Origin: Hirudo medicinalis
Lineage: Eukaryota; Annelida; Clitellata; Hirudinida; Hirudinidae
Assembly: GCA_011800805.1 (NCBI GenBank)
Contig: MPNW01000464.1
Location: 23,426 to 87,425 of the forward strand
DNA length: 64,000 bases
Reading direction: 5' to 3'
Part shown: piece after piece, positions 59,101 to 64,000 of the stretch
Layout of the letters: each line of letters opens with the position of its first letter
Position numbering within the stretch: position 1 is the first letter of the stretch
Notes under the pieces: generated by a model
Told to the model about the DNA's origin: nothing
Database searches by the model: none
The model's input: only the letters and a program-made list of their open reading frames with translations
Position numbers and translations under genes: made by a program

Positions 59101-60233
59101 TACAATAAACAAAATTTAGATTTTTCATAGTCACAAACATTTTCAAATTATTACCATCAATGCGATTTTCTACTTTATGGTCCTGTTAAAAAATAATAAG
59201 CATTAAGCAAACCAAAATAGAAAAGGTAAAACTTGCCTCTTTCAATTCTTTGGCAACCTCATGAAACATTTTTAAACAAAAATCCATTTGTTCTCCAATG
59301 GAAGGTTTGGCAACATCCTCAAAAATTAAAACATTTAACATTAATTATAAATATACTAACTTTTTTGAGTAATCAAAACTTGTAAAGGTAAAAGTAAACA
59401 GACTTGAGAAACATTAAATTTCATCAATTCCATTTCTTGCATTTTTTCAACAATGCTTGATTCCAATATTTCATGATCTTTACATTCCTATAAATAAATG
59501 TGAGCTTAGGAAACAATTTTTTCAACTAGTTATCTTTTACTTCTTGTTGAATTTTGGTTAAGGAATGGGAAGCTCGTTCCTTATTATACACTTCTTCTTT
59601 TGCCTTATCCTGAAACAGTATGTGGAGTTTTGCAATTATGCATCTATGAAAAGCCATCTAATTTTGAAAATTCAATTCAAAAATTAATCAACACCATCAA
59701 CATTATAATCATAATTATTAAAATTAAAGATGGCACCTTGACTGTTTTAAGAGTTTCCATTAGACGACTTCTAATAGATGAACTCAAATCAAGCTTCTTT
59801 AGTCCTCCTATTTAAAAATAGTCACATCAACAATTGCAAGCAATAGGTTACTAATGGTAAGACCTTCATGCTGGACAACTGCAGCATTTTCACCACAATG
59901 CAGCAAATCACTTGGTGATTCCATCTGCTTGTCATCCAAGCTAGCTTTAAAAACTCTTTGAACCATTTCTAAAGATTCCTGGTTACTTTTACTTTCAACA
60001 TGCCTAACTTTATCAACCAGCTGCACAAAAAGAAAATGATATACAAACAATATTATAAACCTTTCTAATGCGAAATACTTGTTTTCTTAGTTTGTCCTTT
60101 TTATCCTTTAAGACAGCCATAAGTGATTTATAGTTAGCTGGAGTAATCTTTCCCTAAAGCATTTTAAAGTATATTCGTAAAATAAAATATGTTGCAATAC
60201 CACACGTCTGAAGATCCAAACTCACGTTGTCCA
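29132..60233 (-). CDS. CC2D2A: CC2D2A orthologue (coiled-coil and C2 domain protein 2A), about 40 exons
   Basis: Transition-zone scaffold of primary cilia (MKS/B9 complex). Identified by collinear matches to vertebrate CC2D2A over most of its length. Approximate exons, 5' to 3': 60,068-60,154; 59,866-60,019; 59,732-59,813; 59,541-59,610; 59,404-59,487; 59,238-59,318; 59,157-59,185; 58,771-58,987 ([11 protein letters not shown]); 52,817-52,934; 52,540-52,733 ([18 protein letters not shown]); 50,816-50,863; 50,657-50,722; 50,462-50,603; 50,117-50,400; 49,917-50,046; 46,709-46,774; 46,493-46,589; 46,345-46,422 (C2-like, [13 protein letters not shown]); 46,157-46,262; 45,936-46,065; 43,313-43,451 (LDPNDPTN); 41,711-41,934; 41,552-41,641; 41,254-41,347; 40,306-40,489; 40,068-40,237; 39,881-39,995 (C2, PFVEVSF...IWNEEL); 39,335-39,412; 38,871-38,932; 38,622-38,785; 38,355-38,561; 38,161-38,252; 37,985-38,079 ([12 protein letters not shown], inactive transglutaminase-like fold); 37,594-37,752; 30,679-30,801; 29,842-30,005; 29,391-29,471; 29,132-29,319. 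The N-terminal exons above 59.1 kb are coiled-coil-like and assigned by position and splice phase only; the proposed start (ATG at 60,233, three codons) is weak. One exon is frameshifted (near 46,220). Confidence 0.9.
30122..30352. mobile_element. near-palindromic MITE (copy 1)
   Basis: Two long inverted arms, about 30,141-30,222 and 30,268-30,345, for example CAGCTTTCTCAGTTATA against TATAACTGAGAAAGCTG and TTGCACTGTTTTAAGTA against TACTTAAAACAGTGCAA, around a 45-base centre. The outer ends ATTTAAATATGTTTTGTTA and TAACAAAACATGTTTAAAT pair. TAAGACTATGC flanks both sides (30,111 and 30,353). No coding. Between CC2D2A exons. Confidence 0.85.
30974..32796 (-). mobile_element. hAT transposon, family 1 copy a (with SINE inside)
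   Basis: Terminal repeats: TAGAGTTGTTCCA at the 32,796 end (minus-strand 5' end), a diverged AAGAGTTTAACTTTCCA at 30,974. Flanks AGTTTTCC (30,966-30,973) and AATTTTCC (32,797-32,804) are an 8-bp target duplication with one mismatch, the hAT length. Minus-strand coding fragments: [20 protein letters not shown] (32,035-32,238), then [40 protein letters not shown] and [15 protein letters not shown] (31,699-32,001), the ZBED/hAT central block, and broken downstream frames to about 31,170. It has stops and shifts. Non-coding ends match copy b at 56,671-58,228 in opposite orientation. Confidence 0.88.
32286..32456 (-). mobile_element. tRNA-derived SINE, copy B (exact boundaries)
   Basis: 171 bases between two ACTAA duplications (32,281-32,285 and 32,457-32,461). 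hAT copy b has the same sequence without the insert (reverse complement GGATGACTAATCTTGCGACC at about 56,980), giving an exact empty site. On the minus strand: GCAGGTTGGCCAAATGGG (A-box TGGCCAAATGG), CGTGTTCGAAACCCAGCC (B-box), GCGCCCTTGGGAAGGAGC, CTATATGAAT and CTATATAAATGAACTAC tail motifs, then a (TTTACA)n-like 3' end. Confidence 0.93.
32805..33890. other. CC2D2A intron, unassigned
   Basis: AT-rich. At 33,372-33,424 the bases contain TTCGGCCGAAACTAGGCCC and AACTGAAATTCGGTTGGTCTCTA, resembling transposon termini also hinted at 42,170-42,260 (GAGACCGACCAAATTTCGG). A 65-codon minus-strand frame at 33,390-33,587 is acidic ([17 protein letters not shown]) and of unknown origin. Confidence 0.3.
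33900..35765 (-). mobile_element. CR1/Jockey-type LINE, 5' truncated
   Basis: Minus-strand reverse transcriptase gene in three open frames. 35,494-35,763: pre-RT segment ([14 protein letters not shown]). 34,725-35,246: fingers and palm ([26 protein letters not shown]-like block, [16 protein letters not shown]). 34,405-34,809: palm and thumb ([13 protein letters not shown], catalytic FADE where FADD is expected). 33,917-34,330: C-terminal region ([32 protein letters not shown]). The second catalytic Asp is changed to Glu and frames are shifted, so it is dead. Endonuclease domain missing; ends abruptly at about 35,765 against MITE sequence. In the 6.8-kb CC2D2A intron. Confidence 0.88.
35766..35860 (+). 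mobile_element. MITE copy 2 (left arm only)
   Basis: ATTTAAATATATATGTTTTG, TTAAAATAAGCTTGTCATTT and TTGCAGTGTTTTAAGTATA correspond to the left arm of the MITE at 30,122-30,352. The right arm is absent; the LINE abuts it. Confidence 0.7.
36120..37400 (-). mobile_element. R2-like LINE fragments D (RT thumb, 3' UTR, plus a separate RT start)
   Basis: Minus strand 36,630-37,247 and up to about 37,400 encode RT thumb and pre-endonuclease sequence ([50 protein letters not shown]) collinear with fragment E. The frame then jumps straight to the family 3' UTR at about 36,740, so knuckle and endonuclease are deleted. The UTR part holds a tandem duplication (36,481-36,603 and 36,604-36,722). A further piece at 36,181-36,366 encodes [20 protein letters not shown], the N-terminal RT fingers, out of order, so it must derive from another copy or a rearrangement. 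Confidence 0.75.
36481..36722. repeat. tandem duplication, two units of about 120 bases
   Basis: Unit 1 GAGGCTCTCGTTGGCCTTC... and unit 2 GAGGTCCTCTTTGGCCTTT... align over their whole length, both ending before a TATGC/CTATG block. They lie in the 3' UTR of an R2-like fragment. Confidence 0.75.
40752..40880 (-). mobile_element. tRNA-derived SINE, copy C (diverged)
   Basis: Reverse complement contains GCAGTTTGGCCAAATGGG, a decayed B-box (ATGTTCACATCCCAG), CGCCCTTGGGTAGGGGAGC and CTATATAAG. Lacks the second tail motif. CC2D2A intron. Confidence 0.8.
42061..43028. mobile_element. TIR element with subterminal CCAAAATA repeats, copy 1
   Basis: Flanked by TATTGA on both sides (42,055-42,060 and 43,029-43,034). 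The ends AGGGGTCACACC and GGTATAAACCCTC pair as inverted repeats, and homology continues about 100 bases inward through repeated CCAAAATAGTGAA / CCAAAATATCTAA motifs, inverted at the other end. The interior (970 bases total) holds a 69-codon plus-strand frame (42,481-42,690: [20 protein letters not shown]) of unknown nature. No transposase recognised, so probably non-autonomous. Superfamily unknown. Confidence 0.75.
43669..43722 (+). mobile_element. tRNA-derived SINE, copy D (3' part)
   Basis: CCCAGCCTGCTCTGCAAGGG, GCGCCCTTGAGTAGGGGC, ACTATATAAAC: the segment from the B-box to the tail, with the 5' half missing. Confidence 0.7.
44164..45367 (+). mobile_element. Tc1/mariner-like transposon, family copy 3 (both ends present)
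   Basis: TA at each end, with terminal repeats CACTCCGTCCAATATAGATA (44,166) and TATCTATTTTGGACTGGG (inverted, ending 45,365). Plus-strand transposase in pieces: N-terminal HTH and linker (44,220-44,374: [31 protein letters not shown]), first Asp region (IIFADE, about 44,560), middle [16 protein letters not shown] (44,655-44,703), and C-terminal block with [19 protein letters not shown] (44,868-44,930; third acidic residue). At least three frame breaks. Its left end lacks the inner repeat and about 330 bases present in copy 1. An inner repeat remains at 45,150-45,180. CC2D2A intron. Confidence 0.9.
45606..45793 (-). mobile_element. tRNA-derived SINE, copy E
   Basis: On the minus strand: GGCGTGCAGTATGGCCAAAT (A-box), GAGTTCGAAACCCAGCCTG (B-box), CGCCCTTGGGAAGGAGC, CTATATAAATGG, then a CTATGGTG duplication and CTATATAAATGAAGTAC tail. 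One of the best preserved copies. Confidence 0.88.
47645..47935 (+). pseudogene. orphan DDE-type transposase fragment
   Basis: Plus-strand broken frames encode [19 protein letters not shown], then [18 protein letters not shown], and [18 protein letters not shown]. This HWDGK...FDTTASNTGR...GAC sequence is a block I recognise from transposase-like genes in arthropod and cnidarian genomes (superfamily name not certain). The catalytic Asp-like D in FDT is kept. Stops and shifts; no ends identified. CC2D2A intron. Confidence 0.55.
48456..49636 (+). mobile_element. short LTR retrotransposon with a gag-like ORF only
   Basis: Two direct repeats of about 220-230 bases, 48,456-48,676 and 49,404-49,636, both starting TGTTGTRGTGGTGTAAT and ending GATAYAACA. 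The right one is preceded by a purine-rich tract (GATGATATGGGAGG). The 727-base interior holds an 87-codon acidic, coiled-coil-like frame (48,703-48,963: [20 protein letters not shown]) and then broken coding ([38 protein letters not shown]). This is gag-like by position and composition; no pol. Resembles TRIM-type elements. No clear target duplication seen. CC2D2A intron. Confidence 0.75.
49266..49335 (+). repeat. 27-base tandem repeat, about 2.5 units
   Basis: GGAGTGAGGATGAAATAGGG, GGAGTGAGGATGATACAGG, GGAGTGAGTATGATACAG: successive units inside the 3' part of the short LTR element. Confidence 0.7.
51290..51700 (+). mobile_element. Tc1-like 3' end remnant (copy 4)
   Basis: Matches the last 430 bases of the copy at 44,164-45,367: end of transposase (GAAGACAACTTAATTCAAAA), the AACTGAGAAAATGG...TTTCATATTAAATAA tail, the CACATATTTTTGGGAATTT-like block and TTTGAGCAATTTTCCCAATA, ending GAGCTGGGTGTAT. 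5' truncated and diverged. Confidence 0.75.
53350..56380 (+). mobile_element. LINE with APE-type endonuclease and reverse transcriptase
   Basis: Plus-strand, nearly full coding span in many frames. 53,700-54,270: apurinic-like endonuclease ([41 protein letters not shown]). 54,990-55,180: RT ([32 protein letters not shown]). 55,370-55,560: palm ([10 protein letters not shown]). 55,575: DMALME after a CADD-like site. 55,860-55,960: LLYGNETW. 56,080-56,120: [11 protein letters not shown]. Ends in a (GAT)n microsatellite at 56,362-56,380, typical for RTE/CR1-class 3' ends. Many stops; not active. Largest insertion in the 5.8-kb CC2D2A intron. Confidence 0.88.
56671..58228 (+). mobile_element. hAT transposon, family 1 copy b
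   Basis: Ends TAGAATTGTTCCA and TGGAACAACTCTA. Flanked by GTGGACAG (56,663-56,670) and GTGGTCAG (58,229-58,236), an 8-bp target duplication with one mismatch. Plus-strand coding pieces: [20 protein letters not shown] (57,024), [60 protein letters not shown] and IAMDCCTSK (to 57,450), then broken frames to about 58,000. Lacks the SINE found in copy a. Not functional. Confidence 0.9.
58141..58600 (+). repeat. tandem duplication across the hAT 3' end (two units of about 230 bases)
   Basis: Unit 1 is 58,141-58,369 and unit 2 58,370-58,599; both begin GCTAAGAATACAATTATAAC and end AAAGCAGAAWAAGCCAAAG. Each contains the last 88 bases of the hAT plus about 140 bases of flank. Identity above 90 percent by eye. 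Confidence 0.9.
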
Positions 60234-61070
60234 TGGCTAGAACACAGAACCAGTAGCAAGACGCGTCCGAAGAGGTATGCCAACGAATGGGAACATCGAC
60301 GCCGTATCACTAAGGACTCTGAATAGTAATGGCCAAAATGAAGCCTAACTTTAACTAAACTTTTTATGTAATATTTGTATTAATAACAAAGTAAAACTAA
60401 AATTAATTAAATTAAAATTTTAATTGCTAATTAGCGAATTAGGCAGGCATGCAGCACTTCAGGGTGGCTTTGGGAAAAACGCAGGATTCTGAGACGACAA
60501 TTAAGTATACAAAGGCTAATGGAATTGAATAAAAATTCTTCGCAGAATTGTCACAGAAAATGTTAAAGTTTCGGATCTCAAATACAAGTTGAATTCTCGT
60601 CGTTTATTACACAGCAAGGAATCTCAAAACTTGATTATGAACAATAAGGCTTCTCCAAGCTCCAATTTACAACAAACCAATGTCGACTACCAATTTACTT
60701 GCCCTTTTCACAAGATAAGCCGCATGTGTTCATTGGTCATACCAGAACTATGTTAGCCCGACGTCTAACAATGCACATTGTGGCGGCGTTGCTTCGTACA
60801 TAAAGGACATTCATCATTTAACAATTAAAAGGAAAGTTTTAGATGAAAATACAATAATTCTAGATAGAGAACATGTTCCAACTCGACTTAAAATAAAAAA
60901 GCTCTTTATATCATCTAAGATAAATCAAAATTTGAGAACAAGATGATCATTTCAATCGAACATTAAACTTGTTCTGCAGTAGTGATAGTACTTTCTGTCA
61001 CCCTCAACATTGCACCATTGCAATGGTGGAGCATGTTCTACAGACAAATTGCTCTCCTAAAATTACTACA
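60234..61070. other. region upstream of CC2D2A
   Basis: Contains the presumed minus-strand promoter of CC2D2A. A GC-richer patch lies at 60,215-60,310 (ACGCGTCCGAAG, GACGCCGTATCAC). No TATA-like element stands out. Nothing else recognised. Confidence 0.35.
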
Positions 61071-61220
61071 TCTGAGTTTTTTGCCAAACAAAGTCGAAGT
61101 TAGAATGTCAGTGATGTCTTATGGGTCAGAATGTTCAGCATTGACTACTAGAATGACTACTGACTTTAATGAAGACCGAAGACTATGTGTGGTAGGAAGT
61201 GTGTCGTTGAATGTGGAGAT
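61070..61220 (+). pseudogene. LINE RT C-terminal fragment (weak)
   Basis: FLPNKVEVRMSVMSYGSECS followed by ALTTRMTTDFNEDRRL resembles the VLxYGSExW...ExRxL block after the RT domain of APE-type LINEs. Short, so low confidence. Confidence 0.4.
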
Positions 61221-61477
61221 AATAATGACATAGTGGCCAAAGCAGATGACATGGTAAACTTTTCATATTTGATGGATAACATTAACATAACTATACGTAA
61301 ATGAATTAGTGTTATAAACAATAGTTTATTTACTTTTAAATTTTAGTCGTGTAATATTGTACTTTCTTGCCATGCATATTGCATTAACTTTTCGTTTCAC
61401 TTGTTGCTATTCCATTTAAATTTTATACGTTACTTGTTCGGAAATGAGCAGTTATTTTATTTTCGCTTTTGTTATAG

Positions 61478-62670
61478 TTATCTCTTTCTGCAGAGGTGTG
61501 CGAAGCCCTCGCGCAAGAAATAAATCTTACGCTGCTTTGCGATCGTGCGAGAGTTTGCTTTGGAGACTGCTGCTTTTGCGGCCTCACACACTTCTCGAAG
61601 GACCTGGTTATGTCGCCATGTGTACCGACCGTTGGCAAGGGCATACGTGCAATTGCTGAGCACGTGATGCATTGTCTCGGTTCCGCCACAGAGCCCGAAT
61701 TTGGTGTCTTCCACCAAACCCCACTTCTGCAAATTGTCCCTGGAGGGCAACTGGTCGTACACTGACCTTATCGCGAAGGCAAGTCGGAGTGGGGACATCT
61801 TCCACATATCGCTCCAGGTAAGGGATCGTTGCATTACATCTTCCCACGTTGTCCACTTACCCTGCTATGATTGCTGAACCGCCCTCGCGACTCCGTCTTG
61901 TTCCATTTTTCGCCTCCTTTCCTTGTTAATCATAGCGGCTCTGGTTGATGAGCTCGCCTGGGACCATTTTGGCAGGTGGTTCCATCCAACTGCATGACGG
62001 TCCGTCTGGGTAGGACCTCTCACTTCATCGAACATCAGCTCGGCTACTGATTCGTCGATCTCATTCTGCGCTCGGAATTTCCTTCCAGTTCTGAGTAGTG
62101 GCTTGACTTCGCGGATCCTGCTGTCCGTGGAGTTGTTGAGTATTCACTGTGTTCTTATTTTGGAGAGCTTGTACTCTTCCACGATGGACCTTAGTGGCAG
62201 CCGCAGGCTCGTGCTCCTGCTGTAGAGGGCAACCGATGACAGCGCTGGAGGAAGGCCCAGCCATTTTCTGGTGTATTCTTTCCGGTTAAATTTCCTCTCC
62301 AGTTTCTCGACTGACAAACCAATCTCATAGATGGTTAACGACCAGACTGAAGATTTGGAAGTCTTGGAAGGAGCACGAACTGGAACAACCACACTTTGAA
62401 ACGCCCTTGCAGCACCGCCGCATCGATCGCTTGCAGTCCCTCGATGGTTTGTTGGAGAATGGCGCCCCTCATACTCTTGTCGGTGAGAGATTCGTCGAAA
62501 ACCCTTCCGATACTTTTCATCGTTTCTTTGGATACTGTGGGGATTCGCTGTTCCGCCACATCGAAGAACACGTCCCTGCAAATTTTCCCCCTGACCAGAG
62601 CGAGACTTCTGGATTTCACAGGCTTAAAAGCCATTCGACACCACCCTAGCAGGTTGTTCAATTTGTCTAG
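61478..62670 (-). mobile_element. R2-like LINE fragment E (RT thumb and zinc knuckle)
   Basis: Minus strand. 62,335-62,661: WCRMAFKPVKSRSLALVRGK, VAEQRIPTVSKETMKSIGRV, LQAIDAAVLQGRFKVW (RT thumb entry). 62,144-62,340: [36 protein letters not shown]. 61,478-61,834: LTWSDMWKMSPLRLAFAIRS, a CGGTETMHHVLSNC knuckle, [17 protein letters not shown] and FLREGFAHLCRKR, where the copy stops before the endonuclease. One of the best-preserved thumb regions of the family in this window. Confidence 0.82.
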
Positions 62671-62691
62671 GGTATTTTAGGACAACCTTAA

Positions 62692-63417
62692 GTGATTGTA
62701 TTAAATGATCGAACGAATAAGGGAGAAGTGGCAGGTCTAATTTTACCGGAGGATTTACCTTTAGATGAAGGGGGTGATCTTGCAAAAGGCGTGGAGGAAG
62801 ACGATAAAATAGATCTTGCGTGGTTTTCCGATAATCAGCACATATACTCAAGTGTCGTTGATGAAACCAATGTTGAGGATAATGTTAATGTTAATAATTC
62901 AATTGTCAGCTTAAACGCGAATGATAGAGGGGATGGACAAGGGGAGGGGATGGATGCCGAAGCTTTCGTAATAGAGCAAAAGGAGTGCACTTCGCTCAAG
63001 CCATATTGGCAGTTAGCACGACAAGAGAAAAAAGGATTTTTTTTTATAGACAAGGGTTTATTATTTAATCGGGAGACATGGTGGGGCAAAGAGTTAAATA
63101 GTTGTGTTTGCCGGAGATTAGTATTCCTATTGCTTGAGATGAGAAATGATGCTCCGTGTGCATGACACATGGCATCAAAATCGACTTGCCTACGTTTAAG
63201 CTTCCAGTTTCCTAATATGAGGAATCTTCAGTCTTTTTGCGAATCTTGCAGAGCGTGCCAATTGGGAGACCCAATAAAATAAGAAATCGGGTTCCCATTC
63301 TTCCCATTTCCCGTGGTGATGAATTTCTTTTCATTCATATAGTAATGGATTGCATTGGTCCTATTGTTCCTAGAGGGGATCCGGTTGCAGTCCAACCGAA
63401 GTTGTACAATTTCGCGC
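62692..63417 (+). pseudogene. Ty3/Gypsy-type integrase fragment
   Basis: Frame 62,692-63,165 ends with LLFNRETWWGKELNSCVCRR (end of the RNase H linker and start of the integrase zinc domain). A shift leads to SFCESCRACQLGD (C-x2-C of the HHCC finger) and frame 63,237 to about 63,417 carries VPILPISRGDEF and VMDCIGPIVPRGDPVAVQPK (first catalytic Asp of the integrase core). It is then cut by the TIR element at 63,418. No LTRs in view. Not functional. Confidence 0.8.
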
Positions 63418-64000
63418 GAGTCTATACCAAAATAGCGAAAGGTGTGCGAGCAAAACGGGGATCGGTCGAAAATAGCGAAGGCCTTTTTATATCCGGACCA
63501 TATCGGAAAATATTTAAAAGGCGTGACCAAAATAGCGAAGGCCTAAAACAAAAATGACGAGAAATGTCATTTAATGGATTAGAAACTGCTACCATCCCTT
63601 CGCAAGATTCGCATAAAACTCTGTACATTCTCTTGGTAATAAATTTTTCGCAAGCCGAACATGAAGCCATATCTTAACCAGTTCTTGTCGCGATTGACCG
63701 AAAAAGGAAATCATCCTTTCTTGATTGTATAATGTGGAAGCAAAATTATTTTTTCAATTTATAAATTTAAAACAAAGTTTCAAAAATGTATTGCGCAAAT
63801 GTTAAAAGTAAAAAAAAATTTAAAAATTGATGGAACTATATTCAAACATTGAGACACTTTTTAATATTTTATAGTTCATAATCACCTCGTGCTCGTACTT
63901 TCCGCGCTTCTATGGCTATGTTGGTCAGGGGTCTTCGCTATATTGGTGTAAGGCTTTAGATATTTTGGATCAAAATCCTTCGATATTTTGGTATGTAGTC
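63418..64000. mobile_element. TIR element with subterminal CCAAAATA repeats, copy 2 (runs to the window edge)
   Basis: Begins GAGTCTATACCAAAATAGCG and repeats AAAATAGCGAAGGCCT at 63,470 and 63,530, matching the inverted right end of copy 1. The opposite-orientation end appears at 63,930-64,000 (TTCGCTATATTGGTGTAAGG, TTAGATATTTTGGATCAAAA, TTCGATATTTTGGTATG). The middle (63,560-63,920) shows nothing coding that I trust. It disrupts the Gypsy integrase. Confidence 0.72.

Noticed and set aside
62396..62680. Plus-strand frames across 61.4-62.7 kb and 9.6-10.4 kb
   Set aside because: They are antisense to R2-like reverse transcriptase and endonuclease frames whose minus-strand translations match each other between copies.

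Overview
The window is AT-rich nuclear DNA from an animal, most likely an invertebrate. Evidence: multi-exon genes with GT-AG (and a few GC-AG) introns, metazoan-only proteins (peripherin-type tetraspanin, CC2D2A), a tRNA-type SINE, and LINE, hAT, Tc1/mariner and LTR elements. No bacterial operon, CRISPR array or rRNA was seen. I cannot fix the species from sequence alone.

Three host genes explain the unique coding sequence. (1) 2,896-6,949, plus: a five-exon peripherin/RDS-like tetraspanin. (2) 7,172-28,906, plus: a complete twelve-exon pyruvate kinase (about 542 aa) whose catalytic core exons are tightly packed, but whose introns 2 (6.7 kb) and 10 (7.4 kb) are filled with transposons. (3) 29,132 to about 60,230, minus: a CC2D2A orthologue (ciliary transition-zone protein, MKS/B9 complex) in about 40 small exons, with four long introns holding most of the mobile DNA of the right half. 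Pyruvate kinase and CC2D2A meet tail to tail about 225 bp apart.

The rest is a dense, nested transposon landscape. It holds fragments of an R2-like LINE with a restriction-like endonuclease (9.2-11.0, 11.76-12.87, 15.0-15.9, 19.7-20.6, 36.1-37.4, 61.5-62.7 kb); a CR1-like LINE (33.9-35.8); an APE-type LINE ending in a (GAT)n tail (53.4-56.4); an RNase H LINE fragment (27.4-28.1); and Tc1/mariner copies (0.43-1.23, 21.2, 23.7-24.8, 44.2-45.4, 51.3-51.7). Two copies of one hAT family (30.97-32.80 and 56.67-58.23) carry 8-bp target duplications, and two other hAT remnants lie at 5.0-5.4 and 11.05-13.26. There is a solo-LTR family (7.84 and 21.86), an LTR retrotransposon in minus orientation (21.78-27.38) with three later insertions, a gag-only short LTR element (48.46-49.64), a Ty3/Gypsy integrase fragment (62.7-63.4), a TIR element with subterminal repeats (42.06-43.03 and 63.4-64.0), a near-palindromic MITE (30.1-30.35) and a tRNA-derived SINE with at least five copies.

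The insertions can be ordered by filled and empty sites: the SINE jumped into a hAT copy and into an R2-like 3' UTR, a solo LTR jumped into an older LTR, and R2-like DNA lies inside a hAT. The 75-N gap at 8,066 looks spurious, because 101 identical bases flank it. CC2D2A appears to carry a one-base frameshift near 46.2 kb. I found no clearly novel gene system; the most interesting material is the R2-like LINE family, the SINE, the TIR element and the gag-only LTR element.
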